This document shows, one piece after another, positions 7,413 to 14,868 of a stretch of 18,561 nt of DNA. Below the pieces are notes generated by a model. The model saw only the letters and a program-made list of their open reading frames with translations. It was not told the DNA's origin and did no database searches. The position numbers were made by a program, and so were the translations under genes. The stretch's first letter is position 1. Each line of letters starts with the position of its first letter. The DNA is from Rhodospirillales bacterium (GTDB lineage Bacteria > Pseudomonadota > Alphaproteobacteria > Rhodospirillales > JABHCV01). The DNA lies in assembly GCA_016776705.1 (NCBI GenBank), contig JADHSW010000034.1, positions 1 to 18,561 of the forward strand. The letters run 5' to 3'.

Positions 7413-8381
7413 ATGGACGGATCCAGCGTAGACGGCCCGTTGCAGAAAATTGGGTTCTTCCTGGTTCCTGATTTTTCCTTCATCGCGTTCTCATCGGCAA
7501 TTGAACCCTTGCGGCTGGCCAATCGGGTTGCAAATAGCGAACTGTATGGCTGGCGCTGTTATTCTCGCGATGGTGAGCCGGTAAGAGCCAGCAACGGTGT
7601 GCGGGTTGAAGTGGATGGTTCCTATGCCGATGTGGAGGTCTTGCCCAGTGTGATCGTATGCGGTGGGGCCAGTATTCATGATCAGGCCGATCCCAAGCTG
7701 ATCGCAAAGCTTCGTCGCCTGTCGTCTCATGGCGCTTCATTAGGGGCAGTATGCACCGGAAGTCGCATACTTGCCCAGGCGGGTTTGCTTGATGGATATA
7801 CCTGCACCATCCATTGGGAAAACATGGATGGCTTTGCCGAAGAATTTCCCGATATTCAGGTCAGTGATGATCTGTTCGAAATTGACCGCAATCGCTTTAG
7901 TTGCGCTGGGGGGACATCGGCCCTGGATATGATGCTTCATATCATCGCCCAGCAATACGGTCACGATACGGCGTCATTGGTTTCCGACATGATGATCCAT
8001 CATCGCATCCGTGATGGCCACGAGCGCCAGCGCATGGCATTGCGCACCCGTCTGGGTGTCAGTCATCCCAAACTTCTTGCCGTTATCAGCCACATGGAAG
8101 AAACCCTGGAAGAACCCGTCAGTTGCGCTGAACTGGCGAAAAGCGTTCATCTGTCAACCCGTCAGCTTGAGCGGCTGTTCAGGAAGTATCTTGATCATGC
8201 CCCGACCCGATACTATCTGGAACTTCGTTTAAGTCGGGCGCGTTTTTTGCTGTTGCAGACATCCATGCCAATTCTTGACGTGGCCCTTGCCTGTGGCTTT
8301 GTCTCTGCCTCTCACTTTTCAAAGTGTTACCGGGAATTTTTTCGACGCACTCCCAGTGAAGAACGCCGGATACCTGCCTAG
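7413..8381 (+). CDS. GlxA/GbdR-type AraC-family transcriptional regulator
   Basis: 322 residues with an N-terminal DJ-1/PfpI (class I glutamine amidotransferase-like) domain (about 10-190) and a C-terminal AraC DNA-binding domain with two helix-turn-helix units (about 225-320). The nucleophile-elbow cysteine is Cys114 in GAVCTGSRILA, followed by TCTIHWENMDGF, the signature seen in regulators of choline, glycine betaine and carnitine breakdown (GbdR, CdhR) and arginine (ArgR). The amidase fold acts as a ligand sensor rather than an enzyme in these regulators. The ATG at 7413 has GAGGAAT upstream. It is monocistronic, convergent with the MATE gene and sharing four bases at the stops. It may control the neighbouring importer or the corrinoid cassette; that is inference from position and family. 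The effector is unknown, though a quaternary ammonium compound is plausible. Confidence 0.9.
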   Translation: MDGSSVDGPLQKIGFFLVPDFSFIAFSSAIEPLRLANRVANSELYGWRCYSRDGEPVRASNGVRVEVDGSYADVEVLPSVIVCGGASIHDQADPKLIAKLRRLSSHGASLGAVCTGSRILAQAGLLDGYTCTIHWENMDGFAEEFPDIQVSDDLFEIDRNRFSCAGGTSALDMMLHIIAQQYGHDTASLVSDMMIHHRIRDGHERQRMALRTRLGVSHPKLLAVISHMEETLEEPVSCAELAKSVHLSTRQLERLFRKYLDHAPTRYYLELRLSRARFLLLQTSMPILDVALACGFVSASHFSKCYREFFRRTPSEERRIPA

Positions 8382-9712
8382 GATTGGGGCTCTACGCTTT
8401 TTTCAAGGTCCGGATAGTAAAGCCCCAGTGTTACCGCGCGGGCAATCATCAAGACGGCGAAGGCCGCCCACAAGCCATGGTTTCCAAGGGTTGGAACAAG
8501 CAACGCCAACGCGAGCCCATATATCGCCAGCGAAAACAACATGGCGTTGCGCATGTCAGCGGTACGCGTTGCGCCAATAAAGATACCATCCAGCTGAAAG
8601 CTCCAGACCGACAGCAACGGCGTCAGGATCATCCACGGCATATAGTCACGGGCGAGGGCGCGAATATCTTCCAGATTGGTCATCAGATCCACAAGCTGGC
8701 CGCCGAAAATTGCGTAGGCCAGCGAAAAAATAACGGCAAAGACAAGGGCCCACAGGCTCGATGTCTTGACCGCCTGCCGGAAACCGTTTCTGTCTTTTGC
8801 GCCAAGGAAACCACCCGCCAGTGCCTCGACGGCATGGGCAAAACCATCAAGAGCATAGGCCATGATACTTTGGAAGTTCAGCAGGATGGCATTGGCGGCA
8901 AGTACGGCGTCCCCCATTTTTGCTCCCTGCGCCGTAAACAGGGCAAAGGCGGCTTGCAGGCACAGGGTTCGAATAAAGATATCACGGTTAACGGCAAGCA
9001 TTTGCGCCAGCCTGTCGCTATTCAATATATGGCTCTTGACCCAGTGGCCGCCTATTTTCAATAAGTTCCGCCGGGCAAGAATCAAGCCGACGCCAATAGC
9101 GACGACTTCGGAAATCAGCGTTGCCCAGGCGACGCCAGCGACACCAAGGTCCAGTCCCATCACGAACCAAAGATCCAGAAAAATGTTCAATCCGTTCATG
9201 ACCAGTTGCATGACAAGTGCCGCACGCGTGTTGCGAATGCCGATGAACCAGCCGACGAGTGCGTAATTAACGAGCGCAGCCGGGGCGCTCCAGATGCGGA
9301 TCTGGTAGTATTCACGGGCCAGTTCCTCGACCTGCCCGCTGGCGTCCAGCAGCCCGAAGGCCAGTTCTTTGATCGGCCATTGAAGGACAAGCACAAGCAG
9401 GCTTAAACCAATGGCGGCAAGGATTGCGCGGGCCAAAACGGAACGCACCTCGTCGTTGTCTTTGGCACCCAGTGCCTGAGCGCAAAAACCGGTGGTTCCC
9501 ATGCGCAAGAAACCAAAACCCCAGTAAATAAATGAGAAAATCAAAGCGCCAATGGCGACGGCCCCGATGTATTGGGGGCCGGGAAGGTGGCCGACGACGG
9601 CGGTATCAACCGCGCCCAGTAAGGGCACCGAGACGTTGGACAGGATAATCGGCGCAGCCAGATGCCAGACATCACGGTTCATGGAACCGTTTTTAGAGCG
9701 GATTTCTGGCAT
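8378..9712 (-). CDS. MATE family efflux transporter (DinF-like)
   Basis: 444-residue inner-membrane antiporter with about twelve hydrophobic segments. The start of the core, RDVWHLAAPIILSNVSVPLLGAVDTAVVGHL, is the typical MATE first helix, with further family traits in FGFLRMGTTGFCAQALG and the second-half repeat beginning near LAVNRDIFIRTLCLQ. It would export a cationic or aromatic compound using a proton or sodium gradient; the substrate is unknown. The start at 9712 overlaps the end of the ASKHA gene by 20 bases on the same strand. An in-frame ATG at 9682 would remove the overlap and leave 11 bases; neither has a strong ribosome site. It is therefore likely read as the last gene of the corrinoid operon. 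Its stop shares CTAG with the convergent regulator. Confidence 0.9.
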   Translation of the reverse strand: MPEIRSKNGSMNRDVWHLAAPIILSNVSVPLLGAVDTAVVGHLPGPQYIGAVAIGALIFSFIYWGFGFLRMGTTGFCAQALGAKDNDEVRSVLARAILAAIGLSLLVLVLQWPIKELAFGLLDASGQVEELAREYYQIRIWSAPAALVNYALVGWFIGIRNTRAALVMQLVMNGLNIFLDLWFVMGLDLGVAGVAWATLISEVVAIGVGLILARRNLLKIGGHWVKSHILNSDRLAQMLAVNRDIFIRTLCLQAAFALFTAQGAKMGDAVLAANAILLNFQSIMAYALDGFAHAVEALAGGFLGAKDRNGFRQAVKTSSLWALVFAVIFSLAYAIFGGQLVDLMTNLEDIRALARDYMPWMILTPLLSVWSFQLDGIFIGATRTADMRNAMLFSLAIYGLALALLVPTLGNHGLWAAFAVLMIARAVTLGLYYPDLEKSVEPQS

Positions 9713-11687
9713 GGGCTCTATTTTGCCTGCGACGGCGTGTCTTTATCGAATCGGTCGATTTTGCTGGCAGGGCAAGAACTTTTTCAAGATTTGGATAGTC
9801 CGCTGTCTTGTGGGGAAAGGCCATGGCCTCGATAAAATGCTGTTGAAAGGCGGGTTCGGTTGCAGTTTCAACTTTTTCCACCTGATCGACAACCTGTTCA
9901 ATTTCTGAGCGTGATGGATGGTTCAAAAGGGCGATGCGGGCTCCGGTGCCAGCCGCATTGCCAACGGAAACCACCTTGCTTAAATCGCAATCGGGGATCA
10001 ATCCCAGCACCATGGCGTATTTGACATCGATATGACTGCCGAAAGCCCCGGCAAGACTGATTCGCTCAACACTATCGATGCCAAGCCGATCCATTAGCAG
10101 GCGGGCACCGGCATACAGCGCCCCCTTGGCGAGTTGAATGGCGCGGACATCATTCTGGCTGACAATGATACGGGGCGTGCCATCATGCAGTAGGTAAGAG
10201 TGGGTGCGGCCATCGGAAAAAATGCGGGTTGATTTTTCGCCTAGCTGGCCGTTGATGACCCCATCCGTGGTGACTATACCGGCAAGGAACATCTCGGCGA
10301 TGGCTTCAATAATGCCAGATCCGCAGATTCCGCTTATGCCGGTCTTGGCGATGGAGTCTTCAAATTCTTCCTCATTTGACCAGTTGTCGCTGCCAATAAC
10401 CCTGAAGCGAGGCTCCAGGGTCTCAGGATCAATTCTTACCCGTTCGATGGCTCCTGGAGCCGCCCGTTGCCCGGATGATATCTGCGCCCCTTCGAAGGCC
10501 GGGCCCGTGGGGCTGGAACAGGCGAGAAGCTTGTCCTTGTTGCCAAGCACAATTTCGGCATTGGTGCCGACATCGACAATCAGGGTCATCTCGTCAGATC
10601 TATAAGGCGCTTCGGACAGAATCACGCCGGCCGTATCAGCGCCAACATGTCCCGCAATACATGGCGGAATGTAGGCCCGCGCACCGGGGTTGATATTCAA
10701 TTCCACGTCACTTGCCAAAATATTCAAGGCCCCATCAACGCTTAACTTAAAGGGTGATACCCCAAGGGGAGTCGGGTCCAGGCCCAGCACCAGATGATGC
10801 ATCACCGGGTTGCCGACGATGGTGATAGCAAGAATCTTATTTGTTTCAATCTTGGCTTCATCGGCAACGTTTTGCGCCAACGTATTCAAAGCAGCCCGCA
10901 CAGAACTGGTCAGTTCCTTCTCGCCGCCTGGGTTCATCATCACATAGGAAACCCGGCTCATCAGGTCTTCCCCGAAACGGATTTGCGGGTTCATCAATCC
11001 CGATGACGCCAGCACCTCTCCGGTCGTCAAACTACATAGATGGGCGGCAATGGTCGTCGATCCCACATCATAGGCAATTCCGTAAATTGATCCATTGTAG
11101 CCGGGCCAGGCGGCGATGATGGTTTTTTCATTTTCAATGGCGACGGTGAACGTGTTCCTGCTGGCGCGGAATTCATCCGCGAGGGTCGCTTTGGCCGGGG
11201 CTTCAATGTCAATTCCGCTCAAGCCCCATTGCGACTCAAGGGCCTCAATAAGCCCTTCCATGTGCGAGGTCGCTACCTCGAGGTAATGCAGGTGAATATT
11301 GCCGTCGATGGTGATGTCGCGGGCTTCGGCCCTTTTGCGGACAACCTGCCTGTGGACCTGACTTTCCGGGGGCACATCGATAACGATGTCGCCAGTAATC
11401 CGGGCCTGGCACCCAAGCCGTCGGTCGCCGGGCAGGCCTTTTGTTTTATCGAAACGGATTTCTTCGACCGTGATGGGGTTCAGGTGATCCGGGTGCGAAG
11501 TGATGCCATGCTTGGCGAATTCTCCGTCGCCAATATCGATCTGGCATCGTCCGCAAATTCCCCGTCCGCCACAGACGGAATCCACGTCAACGCCCAGGTC
11601 CCTTGCGGCATCAAGAACAAGCGTTCCGGGGGCAAAACGTCCCCGCTTGCCCGAAGGTGTAAAGACGATGAGGAAGTCTTTAGCCAC
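9693..11687 (-). CDS. ASKHA-domain, 2Fe-2S corrinoid-reactivating protein (RamA/DUF4445 type)
   Basis: Predicted ATP-dependent reductive activator of corrinoid proteins, returning inactive Co(II) to Co(I). The N-terminus carries a plant-type 2Fe-2S ferredoxin site, CX5CX2CX44C (Cys39, 45, 48 and 93), in the motif CGGRGICGRC. The ASKHA ATPase part has YDVGSTTIAAHL (phosphate 1), IVGNPVMHHL, LIVDVGTNAEIVLG (phosphate 2), GPAFEGAQISSG, CGSGIIEAIAEM and LAGAFGSHID. From the GTG at 11687 it is 664 residues, the usual size. The frame stays open to a GTG at 11726, but that would add a low-complexity RVGDARAAGGAG leader overlapping the upstream gene's tail; homologues usually begin close to the FTPSGKRGRF segment. 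It overlaps the upstream methyltransferase gene by eight bases. It belongs with the corrinoid protein as its repair factor. Confidence 0.9.
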   Translation of the reverse strand: MAKDFLIVFTPSGKRGRFAPGTLVLDAARDLGVDVDSVCGGRGICGRCQIDIGDGEFAKHGITSHPDHLNPITVEEIRFDKTKGLPGDRRLGCQARITGDIVIDVPPESQVHRQVVRKRAEARDITIDGNIHLHYLEVATSHMEGLIEALESQWGLSGIDIEAPAKATLADEFRASRNTFTVAIENEKTIIAAWPGYNGSIYGIAYDVGSTTIAAHLCSLTTGEVLASSGLMNPQIRFGEDLMSRVSYVMMNPGGEKELTSSVRAALNTLAQNVADEAKIETNKILAITIVGNPVMHHLVLGLDPTPLGVSPFKLSVDGALNILASDVELNINPGARAYIPPCIAGHVGADTAGVILSEAPYRSDEMTLIVDVGTNAEIVLGNKDKLLACSSPTGPAFEGAQISSGQRAAPGAIERVRIDPETLEPRFRVIGSDNWSNEEEFEDSIAKTGISGICGSGIIEAIAEMFLAGIVTTDGVINGQLGEKSTRIFSDGRTHSYLLHDGTPRIIVSQNDVRAIQLAKGALYAGARLLMDRLGIDSVERISLAGAFGSHIDVKYAMVLGLIPDCDLSKVVSVGNAAGTGARIALLNHPSRSEIEQVVDQVEKVETATEPAFQQHFIEAMAFPHKTADYPNLEKVLALPAKSTDSIKTRRRRQNRAHARNPL

Positions 11688-12579
11688 GCCCGCGCCGCCT
11701 GCGGCTCTCGCGTCCCCCACCCTCACCTTCGACGGAGGGCTCCCGATATTTCTTAATCCAGCGAGTGCAATTGGGGTCGTGGCCCATCATCACATCGGCG
11801 CCCATGATCGATGTCATGACCTCCGCATGCAGCGGATTGGTGATTGCTGATGTCAGGCCCGACGCCATGGCCATGGAAATAAATGCGCCGTTCAGGCCGT
11901 TTCGATTTGGCAGACCAAAGCTGACATTCGATGCGCCGCCCGTTGTGTTCACCTTCAATTCCTTTTGCAGGCGGTGCAGCAGTTTGAAAGCGGCGGATCC
12001 GGCCTCATTTAAAGCGCCAATGGGCATGATCAATGGATCGACAACCACGTCCGATGCCGGAATGCCGTAATCGGCGGCGCGCTCGACGATTTTTTTAGCG
12101 ACGTCAAAACGAACGTCCGGGTCTTCAGAAATGCCAGTTTCGTCATTGGAAATGGCAACGACAGCAGCGCCGTACTTTTTGACCAGCGGCAAAACGGCCT
12201 CAAGCCGTTCTTCTTCGCCAGTGACTGAATTGACCAGGGCCTTGCCTTTATAGACGGCCAGGCCAGATTCCAGCGCCTCGACAATGGAGGAGTCGATGGA
12301 CAACGGAACATCGGTTAGCGATTGCACCAACTGGATGGCCTCGGCAAGAATTCTGGGCTCATCGGCCATGGGAATACCGGCGTTGACGTCCAGCATATGC
12401 GCGCCGGCCTCAACCTGCGCCAGGGCGTCGGACTCGACCCGGGAATAATCACCTTCGGCCATTTCAGCGGCCAGAAGCTTGCGTCCTGTCGGGTTGATGC
12501 GTTCGCCAATAATAACGAAAGGCCGATCAAAGCCGATGACGACTTCTTTTGTTGCGGAACTGATAATGGTGTCGGTCAT
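11680..12579 (-). CDS. Methyltetrahydrofolate:corrinoid methyltransferase (pterin-binding family)
   Basis: 299-residue TIM-barrel protein of the pterin-binding family that includes AcsE (MeTr) and the folate domain of MetH. It moves a methyl group between corrinoid and tetrahydrofolate. Pterin-site motifs visible: IGERINPTG (24-32), LDVNAG with Asp64 and Asn66, LSIDS with Asp96, NSVTGE with Asn117, VVDPL with Asp181 and GASNVSFGLPNR with Asn218. The last motif and the lack of the folate-synthesis signatures separate it from FolP. The direction in this organism is probably CH3-corrinoid to CH3-THF. After the conserved barrel it ends in a Gly/Arg-rich basic tail, about residues 287-299. It lies 103 bases downstream of the metF-like gene and overlaps the ASKHA start by eight bases. 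Confidence 0.92.
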   Translation of the reverse strand: MTDTIISSATKEVVIGFDRPFVIIGERINPTGRKLLAAEMAEGDYSRVESDALAQVEAGAHMLDVNAGIPMADEPRILAEAIQLVQSLTDVPLSIDSSIVEALESGLAVYKGKALVNSVTGEEERLEAVLPLVKKYGAAVVAISNDETGISEDPDVRFDVAKKIVERAADYGIPASDVVVDPLIMPIGALNEAGSAAFKLLHRLQKELKVNTTGGASNVSFGLPNRNGLNGAFISMAMASGLTSAITNPLHAEVMTSIMGADVMMGHDPNCTRWIKKYREPSVEGEGGGRESRRRRGRG

Positions 12580-12595
12580 GGTTGTCGCTCACTGA

Positions 12596-12636
12596 TGAAT
12601 AAACTGAATATTTCTGTTTTATGGGTTGAATAAACT
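12596..12636. repeat. Direct repeat TGAATAAACT upstream of the methyltransferase gene
   Basis: Two identical 10-mers at 12596-12605 and 12627-12636, starting 31 bases apart, which is about three DNA turns. They lie in the 103-base gap between the metF-like and methyltransferase genes, directly upstream of the latter. ATAAACT occurs once more at 15660-15666, upstream of the first cassette gene. The spacing suits binding by a dimeric regulator on one face of DNA; this is inference. Confidence 0.45.
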
Positions 12637-12660
12637 TTCGACTTTCCCGTTTGCGACATT

Positions 12661-12675
12661 GCCAGTGCCGCTGGC
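12661..12675 (-). promoter_or_regulatory. Short hairpin just after the metF-like stop
   Basis: GCCAG and CTGGC arms flank a five-base loop seven bases beyond the metF-like stop. No T-run follows, so read-through into the methyltransferase gene is likely. It may protect the mRNA end or reduce downstream transcription. Confidence 0.3.
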
Positions 12676-12682
12676 GGCGTTG

Positions 12683-13717
12683 CTAATCCACTTCATGCAA
12701 TATGGCCTCCATCGCCTCGGCTGCGGCATAATCGCCGGGGTTGACTTCCTTGCGCCAGGGCTTGCGACCCTTCAGCACACCGGATTGATGAACGATGTCG
12801 GAAACCAGTTCTTCCTGCCGGTAGGCCATCACATGTATCCCTGCCACACCCTTCATTTCGTGAAGTTGCTGGATAATTTCGATGCACAGGTTGCGGCCTT
12901 CGCGTTTCTGGTCATCGGCTCCTTCAAGACGGCTGATAACAGAATCCGGAATATGAATGCCGGGAACATTGGCGCGAATCCAGCGGGCCGATTTTGCCGA
13001 CGCCAGTGGGCCGACACCAACCAGAATAAAGCACTTTTCATCCAGGCCAAGATCCCGCACCTGGGCCATGTAGTTTTCCAGCATGGGGATGTCGAAACAG
13101 TACTGGGTCTGGATAAATTGCGCCCCGGCGTTGATTTTCTTCTGAAGCCGCTTGGCTCTGAAATCATGGGGCGGCGCAAATGGGTTGGCGGCGGCGCCCA
13201 GAAATACTTGCGGCGGTTCAGTTATTTTACGGCCCGACAGGAACCGGCTTTCATCGCGCATCTGCTTGATTGTCGCGAGCAGGGAAAGGCTATCCAGATC
13301 GAAGACAGGTTTAGCGCCGGGCTGATCCCCGGCTTGTACGCCATCACCGGTCAGGCACAGAATGTTGTTAACGCCCATGGCGGCAGCGCCCAGAACATTG
13401 CCCTGAATGGCGATGCGATTGTGATCCCGACAGGAAATCTGCATCACCGGCGCGTGGCCGGTTCGGGTCAGCAGGGCGCAAATAGCCATGGACGACATGT
13501 GGCAGTTGGCGCCTGATCCGTCCGTCGCGTTGATGCCGTCGACCCAGCCTTCAAAGACACTGGCTTGTTCATAAACCTTGTTGGGGTCGGCAGAATCCGG
13601 CGGGTTCAATTCGGCGGTAATGGCGAAATCGCCCTGCCTGAGAATCCGTTCCAGGCGACCGCGGGACGAATGGCCGGGCAGGGGAGGCAACGGCTGGCTG
13701 GAATCGTGATCCGTCAT
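12683..13717 (-). CDS. Methylenetetrahydrofolate reductase, MetF-like
   Basis: 344-residue flavin-dependent TIM-barrel enzyme interconverting 5-methyl-THF and 5,10-methylene-THF. The N-terminal FAITAELNPP carries the conserved catalytic-type glutamate (Glu36; compare the FEFFPP segment of E. coli MetF). CRDHNRIAIQGNVLGAAAMGVNNILCLTGD is the folate/FAD-binding stretch, and GAQFIQTQYCFD fits the conserved TQFFFD segment. In this gene neighbourhood the enzyme most likely runs oxidatively, turning methyl-THF from the corrinoid route into methylene-THF. The ATG overlaps the stop of the upstream MetV-like gene by four bases (ATGA). This pairing with MetV resembles the two-subunit MetVF of acetogens rather than stand-alone MetF of methionine synthesis. 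The electron carrier cannot be read from the sequence. Confidence 0.92.
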   Translation of the reverse strand: MTDHDSSQPLPPLPGHSSRGRLERILRQGDFAITAELNPPDSADPNKVYEQASVFEGWVDGINATDGSGANCHMSSMAICALLTRTGHAPVMQISCRDHNRIAIQGNVLGAAAMGVNNILCLTGDGVQAGDQPGAKPVFDLDSLSLLATIKQMRDESRFLSGRKITEPPQVFLGAAANPFAPPHDFRAKRLQKKINAGAQFIQTQYCFDIPMLENYMAQVRDLGLDEKCFILVGVGPLASAKSARWIRANVPGIHIPDSVISRLEGADDQKREGRNLCIEIIQQLHEMKGVAGIHVMAYRQEELVSDIVHQSGVLKGRKPWRKEVNPGDYAAAEAMEAILHEVD

Positions 13718-14232
13718 TTTCCCCTCTCCTCAGCCCGCATGGCAGTGGAGCGAAGCCAGGACGATGTGCCGCGCAGGCTTTGATCGTGGGGCAACTGTAC
13801 GGTTTCGATCTTGTCGCCGCCCTTCATCTGCTGACTGCCTTTCCAGGCTTCCGTCCACACGCAGGGCATTTCCTTCTCAACTTCGCAGTTGCCGTTGGCG
13901 CGCACACCGCCGCAAGGGCCGTTGCGCAGCAACTTCGGGCAATTCATCGGGCACGACATTCCGGTCGAGCTAAGCACACACTGGCCGCACATTTGACAAT
14001 CGAACAGGAAGCCCTTGGCTGCGCGCTCCAGAACAACGACCGTTCCCTCGACGCGGCTGTAGCCGATCAGGTTCCACAGGGGGTGCAATTCCAGTAACAG
14101 GTCGGCGAAGACGGTATAAAACCACTCCAGTAAACGGGCATGACGCACCGACCAGCGGCGCACCGTGTATTTACGCTGGTTGCGCCGGATGGGATTGGTT
14201 CCGGCGGGTTCATACAGGGGAGTTGAAGCCAT
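13714..14232 (-). CDS. MetV-like zinc/iron-sulfur protein (methylene-THF reductase C-terminal domain)
   Basis: 172-residue protein with a dense cysteine region: Cys79, 82, 85, 94, 98, 107, 116 and 124, in motifs CQMCGQC, SCPMNCPK, GPCGG and CEVEKEMPC. This matches the MTHFR C-terminal/MetV family, whose cysteines bind zinc or an iron-sulfur cluster and which partners MetF. The first ~70 residues are basic and aromatic with helices around WFYTVFADLLLELHPLW. The role is probably to stabilise MetF or pass electrons between it and an unknown redox partner. Its ATG shares one base with the DUF1638 stop (TAATG) and its stop overlaps the metF-like start (ATGA), so all three are translationally coupled. 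Family is clear; which metal it binds is not. Confidence 0.87.
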   Translation of the reverse strand: MASTPLYEPAGTNPIRRNQRKYTVRRWSVRHARLLEWFYTVFADLLLELHPLWNLIGYSRVEGTVVVLERAAKGFLFDCQMCGQCVLSSTGMSCPMNCPKLLRNGPCGGVRANGNCEVEKEMPCVWTEAWKGSQQMKGGDKIETVQLPHDQSLRGTSSWLRSTAMRAEERGK

Positions 14233-14858
14233 TAACTGGCTTCTTTAATCAAGTCGGTAATTTCCGGTGCAATAAAGCTTTCCAGGCCACCGTAGCCGGT
14301 GAAAATATAGTCGAATTCAAGCCCCAACCGGAGCGCTGCGACCTGCGCCTGGGCCTTTAAGCCGGCGTCTTCGAATTGGGCCAGATAAACCAGTTTTGTG
14401 TAGTTGCCGAAATAGTCATCAAGCAATTGCGGGAAGCGATCAATCCCCAGGCCCTTGATGATCAGGGTATCGAAATGGCGCACCAGATAATCGGTCAGAT
14501 AGAATGAGCATGGATCAGCGTCACTCATTTCCTGAAATTTTTCGGCACCGGTGTAGAACTCGTAACAATGGGGGCCATCGATGCGCTCTACACCTTCTTC
14601 CTCTATCACCCGATCCAGAAGCCCGCCTGTACCGCAATCACCATACAGCACGAGAATGCGATCGAAATTCGGCCGTTCGGCCTGAATTTTCTCGCGCACC
14701 TTTTCGGGGATCAACTGGGGCCGGTTGTGCAGGTTGGCGGGCAGGCACTGGACATCAAAATGATGCCAGCCGTGATTATCCCTCAAGACCGTGATTTCGC
14801 GGGCCAGGGCGCCGCAAGCGATCAAAAGCGTTGATGGTGACGTCACAGTGGGTGACAT
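14232..14858 (-). CDS. DUF1638 family protein
   Basis: 208-residue protein of a domain family without proven function that recurs beside corrinoid methyltransferase genes. Family hallmarks are LLIACGALAREI (Cys15), LPANLHNRP (His44), YGDCGTGG (Cys75), GPHCYEFYTG (His97, Cys98) and YLTDYLVRHFD. The conserved Cys/His residues would suit a metal, Fe-S or cobalamin-related site, but this is inference. There is no signal peptide or membrane segment. It begins ten bases after the corrinoid-protein stop and ends in a one-base overlap with the MetV-like start, so it sits inside the operon between corrinoid carrier and folate enzymes. Possible roles are methyl-group hand-over, corrinoid loading or metal delivery. 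Confidence 0.88.
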   Translation of the reverse strand: MSPTVTSPSTLLIACGALAREITVLRDNHGWHHFDVQCLPANLHNRPQLIPEKVREKIQAERPNFDRILVLYGDCGTGGLLDRVIEEEGVERIDGPHCYEFYTGAEKFQEMSDADPCSFYLTDYLVRHFDTLIIKGLGIDRFPQLLDDYFGNYTKLVYLAQFEDAGLKAQAQVAALRLGLEFDYIFTGYGGLESFIAPEITDLIKEAS

Positions 14859-14868
14859 GCCGCGGGCC

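Noticed and set aside
8384..9064. 226-codon open frame on the + strand
   Set aside because: Antisense to the MATE gene, rich in Gln, Arg and His as expected for a shadow of a membrane protein gene.
11680..12579. Dihydropteroate synthase (FolP) for folate synthesis
   Set aside because: The pterin-binding fold is shared, but IGERINPTG, GASNVSFGLPNR and the corrinoid neighbours fit the methyl-THF:corrinoid methyltransferase branch.
12626..13516. 296-codon open frame on the + strand
   Set aside because: Lies fully antisense to the well-supported metF-like gene; it has no recognisable domain or ribosome site, so it is a shadow frame.
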